Shown here: one piece after another, positions 30,975-37,051 of the stretch
Layout of the letters: each line of letters opens with the position of its first letter
Position numbering within the stretch: the stretch's first letter is position 1
Origin: an uncultured bacterium
Lineage (GTDB): Bacteria; Cyanobacteriota; Vampirovibrionia; Gastranaerophilales; Gastranaerophilaceae
Assembly: GCA_900550295.1 (NCBI GenBank)
Contig: URRM01000007.1
Span: forward strand, 1 to 37,051
Direction: 5' to 3'
DNA: 37,051 nt
The notes under the pieces: model-generated
Database searches by the model: none
The model's input: only the letters and a program-made list of their open reading frames with translations
What the model was told of the DNA's origin: nothing
Made by a program: the position numbers and the translations under genes

Positions 30975-31070
30975 ATGTTTACACTCTCAGTACTTACTCT
31001 CGGATTTATTGTTTATGCCGCTTGCGTAATCATTCCAAGCGTATTAGATGAATTAGTTCATACACACTAA
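30975..31070 (+). CDS. 31-aa single-helix membrane peptide
   Basis: ATG at 30975 to TAA at 31070 encodes 31 residues: a hydrophobic helix (FTLSVLTLGFIVYAACVII, residues 2-20) followed by PSVLDELVHTH. AGGAG lies 8 nt before the ATG, a good Shine-Dalgarno. The composition and the acidic/polar C-terminus are those of a small bitopic membrane protein with its C-terminus outside or in the cytoplasm. It stands where mraZ often begins the dcw cluster; no mraZ is present. The rsmH promoter is within its 3' end. I do not recognise it, but SD plus hydropathy make it probable. Confidence 0.55.
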   Translation: MFTLSVLTLGFIVYAACVIIPSVLDELVHTH

Positions 31071-31088
31071 TCGTATTTATGTTAAAAT
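31061..31088 (+). promoter_or_regulatory. Leaderless-type promoter of rsmH
   Basis: TACACA (31061-31066), a 16-nt spacer and an extended -10, TGT then TAAAAT (31083-31088), then exactly 6 nt (TCTTCT) and the ATG at 31095. There is no Shine-Dalgarno. The -35 lies inside the last codons of the 31-aa gene. Confidence 0.52.
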
Positions 31089-31094
31089 TCTTCT

Positions 31095-32030
31095 ATGCAA
31101 GAATTTAATCATTATACAGTTATGAAACATGAAGCCGTTGACGCTCTAAATTGTCAAGACGGCTTAATTTACGTGGATGCAACACTTGGCGGAGGCGGTC
31201 ACAGTGAATTAATTTTACAAAGGATTCAACCAAATGGAAAATTAATTTCTTTTGACATCGATGATGATGCCATAAATTATTCACGTGAAAAATTAAAAGA
31301 TTACAAAAATTTAACAATAGTAAAAGACTCTTACACAAATATTAAGAAAGTTTTACAAGATTTAAACATAAAAAAGATAACAGGCGGAATCCTTTTTGAC
31401 TTGGGCGCTTCGTACCATCAGTTAACAAAACAAGAACGTGGTTTTTCATTTACAAAAGATGCACCATTAGATATGAGATTCAATAAAGACGCAGAATTTA
31501 GCGCTTACGATGTCGTGAATAGCTATAAGGAAGAGGATTTGGTACGTATTTTTAGTGAATACGGTGAAGAACATTTTTCAAAGAGAATTGCAAAAGCTAT
31601 TGTCGCCCAAAGACATGTAAAATCAATAAATACAACCCTTGAATTAGCACAAATTATCAAAGAAGCAACACCTCCTGTAAAAAGCCGTATACATCCGGCT
31701 ACAAGAGTATTTCAGGCCATTCGAATTGAAGTTAATAATGAGTTAAAAAATATTAAAAATACTTTGAATGATGTGTTGGATTTATTAGATTATGGTGCTA
31801 TAATAAGTATAATAAGTTTTCATTCACTTGAAGACAGAATTGTAAAAGAGCAGTTCAAATATCATTCGGCAAAGTGCCACTGTCCTAGAGAACAGTTAAT
31901 ATGTACTTGTGAGCCCCCACTACTTGAACTGGTTAACAAAAAACCAATAACTGCAAGTGAAGAAGAACTACGAATAAACCCACCTTCAAGAAGTGCCAAA
32001 CTAAGAGTGGCAAGGTTCATTAAAAAATAA
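31095..32030 (+). CDS. rsmH: 16S rRNA (cytosine1402-N4)-methyltransferase RsmH
   Basis: A 311-residue SAM-dependent methyltransferase that modifies C1402 in the decoding centre. Motifs are complete: YTVMKHEAVDAL, the SAM loop DATLGGGGHSELIL, FDIDDDAI, ILFDLGASYHQL, RGFSFTKDAPLDMRF, and IISFHSLEDRIVKEQF near the C-terminus. A Cys pair-containing insert (KCHCPREQLICTC) is normal in the family. It heads the dcw segment rsmH-ftsL-ftsI-murE. The mRNA is predicted to be leaderless. The gap to the next gene is 51 nt. The assignment is secure. Confidence 0.96.
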   Translation: MQEFNHYTVMKHEAVDALNCQDGLIYVDATLGGGGHSELILQRIQPNGKLISFDIDDDAINYSREKLKDYKNLTIVKDSYTNIKKVLQDLNIKKITGGILFDLGASYHQLTKQERGFSFTKDAPLDMRFNKDAEFSAYDVVNSYKEEDLVRIFSEYGEEHFSKRIAKAIVAQRHVKSINTTLELAQIIKEATPPVKSRIHPATRVFQAIRIEVNNELKNIKNTLNDVLDLLDYGAIISIISFHSLEDRIVKEQFKYHSAKCHCPREQLICTCEPPLLELVNKKPITASEEELRINPPSRSAKLRVARFIKK

Positions 32031-32081
32031 AATTGAAGATGTGGGTATGTGTATTAGAATCTCGGGTAGGAAAAATAAAAA

Positions 32082-32531
32082 TTGCAACAAGAAATTTTGC
32101 ACTTAAATTATAACGAATTTAATGAACTTGAAAGCTATGAGTTTGAACTTCCGGAAGAAACCGTAATCGAAGGTGTCTTTGAACAAGAGGATGACGAACG
32201 ACAAATGGCAATCAGAAAATTAAATTTCACATTATGTATCATGTTAATAGCACTAATTGCAATAACTACAGTTAGCTATTATTTTGCAACAGCAAATGAA
32301 ATGACTCTAAATAAAATCAGCCGTGAAACAGTTGTTTTAAATGACGAAAATTCTGAACTTGAAAACCAATTAGACAGATTGAAATCCTTCAACAATGTTG
32401 ACAAGTCTATGCAAAAAAACAACTTGTTATCAAAAGCAAAACAAGTTATCGAAGTTACTGAAGTTGATACTGCAAATGTTGCTAAAGCCGACACTGACCA
32501 AAAAGTTTTAAATTGGGCAATTGGCTACTAG
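32082..32531 (+). CDS. FtsL-like cell-division protein
   Basis: A 149-residue bitopic membrane protein lying exactly where ftsL sits, between rsmH and ftsI. Residues 1-45 are acidic and cytoplasmic, one membrane helix spans about 48-68 and a coiled coil follows (about 74-102; KISRETVVLNDENSELENQLDRL). FtsL sequences are poorly conserved, so the call rests on topology, coiled coil and position. The start is a TTG at 32082, with AGGAA about 12 nt upstream; a later ATG would cut into the protein. The C-terminal 45 residues are polar with no recognised motif. It would partner FtsB, an example of which is at 12139. Confidence 0.78.
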   Translation: MQQEILHLNYNEFNELESYEFELPEETVIEGVFEQEDDERQMAIRKLNFTLCIMLIALIAITTVSYYFATANEMTLNKISRETVVLNDENSELENQLDRLKSFNNVDKSMQKNNLLSKAKQVIEVTEVDTANVAKADTDQKVLNWAIGY

Positions 32532-32606
32532 TTTTTAAGTAACTTTTCTTTACGATTTTTATATTTGATTATCCTTATGATACAATTATTGTAAGGAGTT
32601 TTGACA

Positions 32607-34352
32607 TTGGAACGCAGAAAAAACTTAAATGACGAAAAAATTAAATCTTTTGACAGACGATTGGGTTGTTGGCAAGTCGCTTTTGCTGTGTTTGCAATTG
32701 GTTTGATTATACACTTATTCTTTATACAAATAATTGATTTGAAAAAATTACGCATAAAAGCAAAAAAACAACGTAGCGCACAAAGTTTTGTATTGCGTGG
32801 CGACATTTATGACAGAAATGGCATAAAACTAGCATCAGATAAAGTTCTATTTGATATTTACGCTAGAACTCCGGACTATGAACATACTCCTGAAGAGCTT
32901 GCAAATATGCTTGCTCCTATTCTAAAAATGCCGAAATCAACTTTGGTTAAGCGCTTAAAGCAAAAAAACATTATGATTTCTCTAAAAAAAGGCGTTGACA
33001 GACAAACACACGATGAAATTGCAAAATTACACCTAAGAGAAATTCCAATGGATAAAAGAAGTATTCGTGTATACCCTCAAGGTGCAATGGCAGCACACGT
33101 TTTAGGCTATTATAACTTTGATGCGGACATTGCAGCAGGTGTTGAAGAAACAGCCGGTGACAAATTAGAGCTTATTGAAAGAAGCACGCAAATTGAAAAA
33201 ACACCAAAAGGTGACATCATTTACGATTTTTCAACAGATCCTCTTGCAACAACTCGCCCAATGAAGGGTAAAGACGTAACATTAACCATAAACACCGCAA
33301 TTCAACACGTTTGTGAACAGGAATTGATGAAGGTTGTAACAAGCAGAAAAGCGCTTAGAGGTACAGCAATTGTAACAAATCCCAGAACCGGAGAAATCTT
33401 AGCTTACGCTGTTTATCCTTATTACGATCCAAACAATTACAAAAAAGCAACTTATAATCAAATTAAAAACTGGACTCTTACTGACGTATTCCCTCCCGGT
33501 TCAACATTCAAAATTATCACTATTGCATCGGCAATGGATTTAGGAAAAATAAACAAAAATTCAAAAATCAACGATACAGGTAAAATTAAAGTAGGTTGGT
33601 GGGAAATTGAAAACTATGACTACAAAAAACGCCCAAACCCTGGGATGATTTCACTTGTATACTTGTTTGAGCACTCAAGTAACGTTGCATCAGTAAAAGT
33701 CGCTCAATTAATGTCCTCTAAAGAATTTTATGACATGTTGAAAAAATTCGGATTTGGTGAAAGAACCGGAATCGACCTTCCGGGTGAATCTAGAGGTCTT
33801 TTAAAACCTGCAAACAAATGGGATTCATCTGACCACGCTACAATGGGTTACGGTTATGGTACTTCTGTAACTGCAATGCAAATGGTTGCAGCTATTTCAG
33901 CCCTTGCAAACAATGGCGTTAGAATTACACCTCACGTAATAAAATACACCCAAGATGAAGCACAAAACAAAATTCACTACACTCAAGTTTTAAAACCTGA
34001 AACAGCCAAAGATGTTACAGAACTTCTTATGACTAGTATTAACAACAGTAAATCACCTATCAAAATGGATAAATATAACGTTGCTGCCAAGACTGGTACA
34101 TCTAAAAAACCAAAAGAAGACGGTAGCGGTTATACAAAATATTATTACACATCAACTGTAGGCTATTTGCCTGCTACAGATCCTCAAGTGTTAATCTACA
34201 TCACTGTTGACTCGGCTCAAGGTGGTGAAGTTTGGGGTAGTACAATCGCAGCGCCTATTTTCAAGGAAGTTGCATCTCAAACAGCACGTATCTTAAACTT
34301 AAAACCTGACAAAGTTGGAACAGAGGATTCTAAAAAAAATAAAAAGGATTAA
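32607..34352 (+). CDS. ftsI: Class B penicillin-binding protein, FtsI/PBP2 family
   Basis: A 581-residue transpeptidase of the septal wall. A basic N-terminus and one membrane helix (about 21-41) are followed by the class B dimerisation domain with FVLRGDIYDRNG and RVYPQGAMAAHVLGY, then the transpeptidase domain with PPGSTFKI (active-site Ser299), SSN (357-359) and KTGT (495-497). Numbering is from the TTG at 32607, chosen because AAGGAG (32593-32598) lies 8 nt before it; a TTG at 32601 would be only 2 nt away. A possible extended -10 (TGATACAAT) precedes it at 32578-32586. The C-terminus is a lysine-rich tail without a PASTA domain. It is followed by murE after 15 nt. Confidence 0.95.
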   Translation: MERRKNLNDEKIKSFDRRLGCWQVAFAVFAIGLIIHLFFIQIIDLKKLRIKAKKQRSAQSFVLRGDIYDRNGIKLASDKVLFDIYARTPDYEHTPEELANMLAPILKMPKSTLVKRLKQKNIMISLKKGVDRQTHDEIAKLHLREIPMDKRSIRVYPQGAMAAHVLGYYNFDADIAAGVEETAGDKLELIERSTQIEKTPKGDIIYDFSTDPLATTRPMKGKDVTLTINTAIQHVCEQELMKVVTSRKALRGTAIVTNPRTGEILAYAVYPYYDPNNYKKATYNQIKNWTLTDVFPPGSTFKIITIASAMDLGKINKNSKINDTGKIKVGWWEIENYDYKKRPNPGMISLVYLFEHSSNVASVKVAQLMSSKEFYDMLKKFGFGERTGIDLPGESRGLLKPANKWDSSDHATMGYGYGTSVTAMQMVAAISALANNGVRITPHVIKYTQDEAQNKIHYTQVLKPETAKDVTELLMTSINNSKSPIKMDKYNVAAKTGTSKKPKEDGSGYTKYYYTSTVGYLPATDPQVLIYITVDSAQGGEVWGSTIAAPIFKEVASQTARILNLKPDKVGTEDSKKNKKD

Positions 34353-34367
34353 AAGGAGTTATAAAAA

Positions 34368-35828
34368 ATGGATTTAGATACATTAGTAAAAAATCTTGAT
34401 TGCGAAAAAATTAATTACCAAAATGTAAACATAACCGGACTTTCATACAATTCAAAAACAACAGACAATGGCAATTTGTTCATCTGTCTTGTCGGAGAAA
34501 ATACAGATGGTCATGAATATGCAAAAATGGCGGAAGAAAACGGCGCTATAGCTTTAATGGTTGAAAGAAAATTAGACAGTGATTTACCGCAAATTCTAGT
34601 TAAATCAACTCGTCACCAAATAGCGGATGTTGCTGATGCTTTTTATAACTCACCTTCAAAATCTATCAATTTAATCGGTGTTACTGGTACAAACGGAAAA
34701 ACAACTGTTACACATCTTATTCAAAAAATATTCGAAGATGTTAATAAAAGATGTGCTTTAATCGGTACTTTAGGCTACAAATTAAACTCTAAAGACTCTT
34801 ACCGAGAGGCTAAGCACACAACACCTCAAGCTCCTGAATTACAACGATTATTACATAAAATCAAATTTGAAAATCATATTGATAACGTTGCAATGGAAGT
34901 TAGCTCGCATGCTCTAGAACAAAGACGTGTAGGCAATTGCGATTTTAAAGGTGCCGTTCTTACAAACCTAACTCAAGACCACCTAGATTACCATATTACA
35001 ATGGATAACTATTTTGAAGCAAAAGCAATTCTTTTCAGAGGCTTGAAAGAAGGCGGTTTTGCAGTAATTAATGCTGATGATGAATACGCTGAAAGGTTTT
35101 TGAGTGTTATTCCGAATGGAGTTAGAGTTCTTACTTACGGCGTAAAAAAATCTGCAGATGTCATGGCTCAAAACGTTGAATTTACAACAGAAGGCGCAAC
35201 TTTCACATTAAAAACAAAAGATGAATCATTCCCGGTTCAACTTCATATGAATGGAATGTTCAGTGTTTACAACGTTCTTGCCGCTCTTACCGTTGCAATT
35301 ACACAAGGACTTGACGTTAAAGAGGCTGCAAAAGCACTTGCAAATGTAAAAGGTGTTGCAGGTAGATTTGAAATTGTACACAAAAAGCCAATGGTAATAG
35401 TAGATTATGCGCACACTCCAGACGGTTTGGAAAATGTATTAAAAGCCGGTAGAGAAATTACTCCAGAAGGCGGAAACTTAATCTGCTTATTCGGTTGCGG
35501 TGGTGATAGAGATGCAACCAAACGCCCTAAAATGGCAGCAATTGCAGAAAGACTTTCTGACAAAGTTGTTGTAACAAGTGACAACCCAAGAAGTGAAAAT
35601 CCGGATCAAATTATTTCAGACATTATGGCAGGTTTCAAATCTGTTGACACAGACAAAGTTGTTGTAGAACCTGACAGAGGTAGCGCTATTGCTCTATTGA
35701 AAAACATAAGCAATGAAAACGATGTTATCATTATTGCCGGCAAAGGACACGAAGATTATCAAATATTGAAGGACAAAACTATTCACTTTGATGATAGAGA
35801 AGAAGCTGCAAAGGTTTTTGGTAAATAA
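34368..35828 (+). CDS. murE: UDP-MurNAc-tripeptide synthetase MurE (meso-DAP type)
   Basis: A 486-residue ATP-dependent ligase that adds the third residue to the peptidoglycan stem. The P-loop GVTGTNGKTT is at 104-113. The middle domain shows MEVSSHALEQRR and the carbamylated-lysine context EAKAILF (Lys219), and the C-terminal domain shows DYAHTPDGLENVL and FGCGGDRDATKRP. SDNPRSENP (405-408 for DNPR) is the signature for meso-diaminopimelate. The wall is therefore of the Gram-negative/A1-gamma type, in line with the cyanobacterial relation. AAGGAG precedes the ATG. The TAA shares its last A with the nagA ATG. murF, mraY and murD, which usually follow, are not here. Confidence 0.96.
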   Translation: MDLDTLVKNLDCEKINYQNVNITGLSYNSKTTDNGNLFICLVGENTDGHEYAKMAEENGAIALMVERKLDSDLPQILVKSTRHQIADVADAFYNSPSKSINLIGVTGTNGKTTVTHLIQKIFEDVNKRCALIGTLGYKLNSKDSYREAKHTTPQAPELQRLLHKIKFENHIDNVAMEVSSHALEQRRVGNCDFKGAVLTNLTQDHLDYHITMDNYFEAKAILFRGLKEGGFAVINADDEYAERFLSVIPNGVRVLTYGVKKSADVMAQNVEFTTEGATFTLKTKDESFPVQLHMNGMFSVYNVLAALTVAITQGLDVKEAAKALANVKGVAGRFEIVHKKPMVIVDYAHTPDGLENVLKAGREITPEGGNLICLFGCGGDRDATKRPKMAAIAERLSDKVVVTSDNPRSENPDQIISDIMAGFKSVDTDKVVVEPDRGSAIALLKNISNENDVIIIAGKGHEDYQILKDKTIHFDDREEAAKVFGK

Positions 35829-36775
35829 TGCAAAATTTAAGACAAAGCAAATTAATTATTGAACAACATTTTCACGGGGCTTTTGGTATTGATTTTTCCA
35901 TTTGCTCTGTTGAAGAAGTGCTAGAATTGGCAAAAACACTTTTAAAACACGGTATTGGAGGCTTTTTCCCAACACTGGTTACTGATAGTGTTGAAAACAT
36001 CAAACGACAAATCGTAATTTTCAAGAAGGCTCAAAAGCTTCAAACAGAAGATATGGCTGATTTATTAGGGGTGCACATTGAAGGTATTTTCTTAAATCCG
36101 GCTAAAAAAGGTATACATGACGAAACTCAATTTTTAGATGTTACCATTGAGAATTATCAAAAAATTGAAGACGACATAATAAAAATAGTGACTCTCGCTC
36201 CTGAATTAGATAACGATGCAGAATTAAGAAAATATTTAATTTCAAAAGGCATAAAAATTCAAGCCGGACACTGTATTGGCGGAGATTTAACTTATTGCAC
36301 AGGCGTAACACACCTATTTAACGCAATGAGCGGAATTTCACATCGTAGCAAATCTACAGCATTATCAGCTTTAATTAATGACAACATCTGCACTGAAATT
36401 ATCGCAGATGGAGTACATTTAAATGACGACACAATTAATTTAGTTTTAAAAACAAAGCCTGCAAACAAGGTATTACTAATTTCTGACTGTTTGCCAATTA
36501 CAGATAGTGATTTAAAACAAATGAAATTCTGCAACAAAGATGTCTTCTATGACGGAGAAAAAGCTACTGATTCAAACGGTACAATTGCAGGAAGTACAAG
36601 CCTTTTAGATACAATCGTAAAAAGACTCTTGAAAAAAAATATTAATGCGCTTAAACTAATAGATAATACTTATGACTATCACAACGTTCAAATCAACGGC
36701 TCAATTACTTGGAATTCTGACAACGAAATTGTAAAAATTGAAAAGAACGGCAAAATAATAAAGGATTTTAAATAA
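35828..36775 (+). CDS. nagA: N-acetylglucosamine-6-phosphate deacetylase (short form)
   Basis: A 315-residue amidohydrolase that converts GlcNAc-6-phosphate to GlcN-6-phosphate and acetate. The core is intact: EQHFHGAFG (His14, His16), GVHIEGIFLNPAKKGIH (metal-binding Glu85), AGHCIGGD (His148), THLFNAM (His162), ADGVHLND (His197), LISDC (catalytic Asp220) and GTIAGST. It begins almost at the HxH motif and so lacks the N-terminal beta-sandwich of the usual 380-residue NagA. A 7-residue deletion also falls between the second and third metal motifs. With murQ it can return recycled wall sugar to UDP-GlcNAc. It overlaps murE by one base. It is odd to find it in a dcw cluster. Confidence 0.88.
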   Translation: MQNLRQSKLIIEQHFHGAFGIDFSICSVEEVLELAKTLLKHGIGGFFPTLVTDSVENIKRQIVIFKKAQKLQTEDMADLLGVHIEGIFLNPAKKGIHDETQFLDVTIENYQKIEDDIIKIVTLAPELDNDAELRKYLISKGIKIQAGHCIGGDLTYCTGVTHLFNAMSGISHRSKSTALSALINDNICTEIIADGVHLNDDTINLVLKTKPANKVLLISDCLPITDSDLKQMKFCNKDVFYDGEKATDSNGTIAGSTSLLDTIVKRLLKKNINALKLIDNTYDYHNVQINGSITWNSDNEIVKIEKNGKIIKDFK

Positions 36776-37014
36776 TGTCTGAACGTAAGATTGAAAGTGC
36801 AAATCCGGCACCTAAAAATTCTCAAAAACCTAATTTAATATCTTACACAAAAGAACAATATTACCTGTTTTTTACAATTTTAATATGCTCTTTTGCACTT
36901 ATGTTTTGGCTTTGCAATTTTACCGTTATGAAAGAAACCTTCCAAATTATAATGATGTCAGCTCTTTCTGTTGCCTTAGCTGAATATTTTACACGAAGAT
37001 ATTTTAAGCTTTAA
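36775..37014 (+). CDS. Small two-helix membrane protein
   Basis: A 79-residue protein with a polar, proline/lysine-rich start (residues 1-28), then two hydrophobic segments (about 30-48 and 53-70), and a basic end (FTRRYFKL). It overlaps nagA by one base (TAATG) and is therefore translated with it. No family is recognised. It ends the cluster: a GC-rich half-hairpin with A-run lies at 37031-37051. The function is unknown; the position suggests an envelope role, but that is weak. Confidence 0.72.
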   Translation: MSERKIESANPAPKNSQKPNLISYTKEQYYLFFTILICSFALMFWLCNFTVMKETFQIIMMSALSVALAEYFTRRYFKL

Positions 37015-37035
37015 TTTATATTTTAATAAAAAAGA

Positions 37036-37051
37036 GGCGCTGGGCTTTGCC
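37036..37051 (+). terminator. Left half of a probable terminator hairpin, cut by the window end
   Basis: GGCGCTGGGC (37036-37045), TTT, GCC at the end of the window: the last three bases already pair with GGC at 37043-37045, and CAGCGCC would be expected beyond it. An A-run precedes it. It would end the dcw-nagA transcript. The other half is not visible, so this is a prediction. Confidence 0.4.

Noticed and set aside
32601..32606. TTG at 32601 as ftsI start
   Set aside because: Only 2 nt from AAGGAG; the next TTG at 32607 has the proper 8-nt spacing.
1..37051. CRISPR array, tRNA genes, prophage or transposase
   Set aside because: No regularly spaced repeats, no GTTCGAATC-type T-arm with matching acceptor stems, and no integrase or transposase motifs were seen on either strand by eye.

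Overview
The window reads as chromosomal DNA of a low-GC bacterium, most likely a gut member of the Gastranaerophilales (Melainabacteria/Vampirovibrionia, the non-photosynthetic sisters of Cyanobacteria). This is inference. It rests on a periplasmic AMIN-domain amidase of cyanobacterial type, a meso-DAP type MurE, a mix of Gram-positive-like housekeeping genes (RicT/YaaT, PgpH, YhaM, UndK-type DgkA, RqcP) with secreted and outer-membrane-like proteins, and several lineage-restricted proteins (the 440-aa MGMAASQARYLGL protein, the RRWYDKN protein, a prepilin tail). The standard code is used (TGA is a stop). I see no tRNA, rRNA, CRISPR array, transposase or phage gene.

Layout. 1-510: a prepilin-like C-terminal fragment next to a composite palindromic repeat and a TACGTA-rich palindrome. 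511-3271 (-): amidase then murI, overlapping. 3374-5460 (+): three lineage-specific proteins, one of only 57 aa. 5648-6749 (+): a membrane-anchored thioredoxin with a CcdA-like electron carrier. 6792-10078 (+): a tightly overlapping ribH-murQ-gpsA-ricT operon. 10104-13435 (-): a barrel-like exported protein, an FtsB/DivIC-like protein, a TPR protein, a long inverted repeat and a 3-TM protein. 13527-15305 (+): yhaM-like and thrB. 15289-19698 (-): purB-pgpH-ybeY-dgkA. 19946-20705 (+): a coiled-coil protein and rpsO. 20796-22358 (-): a TPR protein with RPM repeats. 22556-24466 (+): a GAF-GGDEF-(degenerate HD-GYP) protein. 24538-26879: divergent CNNM/CBS transporter and rqcP-yqaA. 26880-29860 (-): dnaJ-like, mntP, DUF4127. 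29927-30885: convergent exported protein and zinc-ribbon protein. 30975-37014 (+): a 31-aa membrane peptide, then rsmH-ftsL-like-ftsI-murE-nagA-2TM, a remodelled dcw cluster.

How the genes fit together. The main theme is the envelope. Division and wall synthesis are represented by rsmH, ftsL-like, ftsI, murE, murI and an FtsB-like gene. Wall cleavage and recycling are represented by the AMIN amidase, murQ and nagA. Lipid steps are gpsA and the undecaprenol kinase-like dgkA. A second theme is signalling and RNA turnover: c-di-AMP (PgpH), c-di-GMP (GGDEF protein), YbeY, YhaM-like, RicT and RqcP.

The most notable unexplained pattern is in the start sites. At least five genes lacking a Shine-Dalgarno sequence have a -10 hexamer exactly 6 nt before the ATG (13435, 27932, 29860, 29927, 31095; 19698 is a weaker sixth). 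That geometry predicts leaderless transcripts, while most other genes here have ordinary SD leaders. Other candidates for follow-up are the 440-aa protein with flagellin-like organisation, the 57-aa and 31-aa small proteins, a DnaJ with half a zinc finger, and a short NagA inserted in the dcw cluster.
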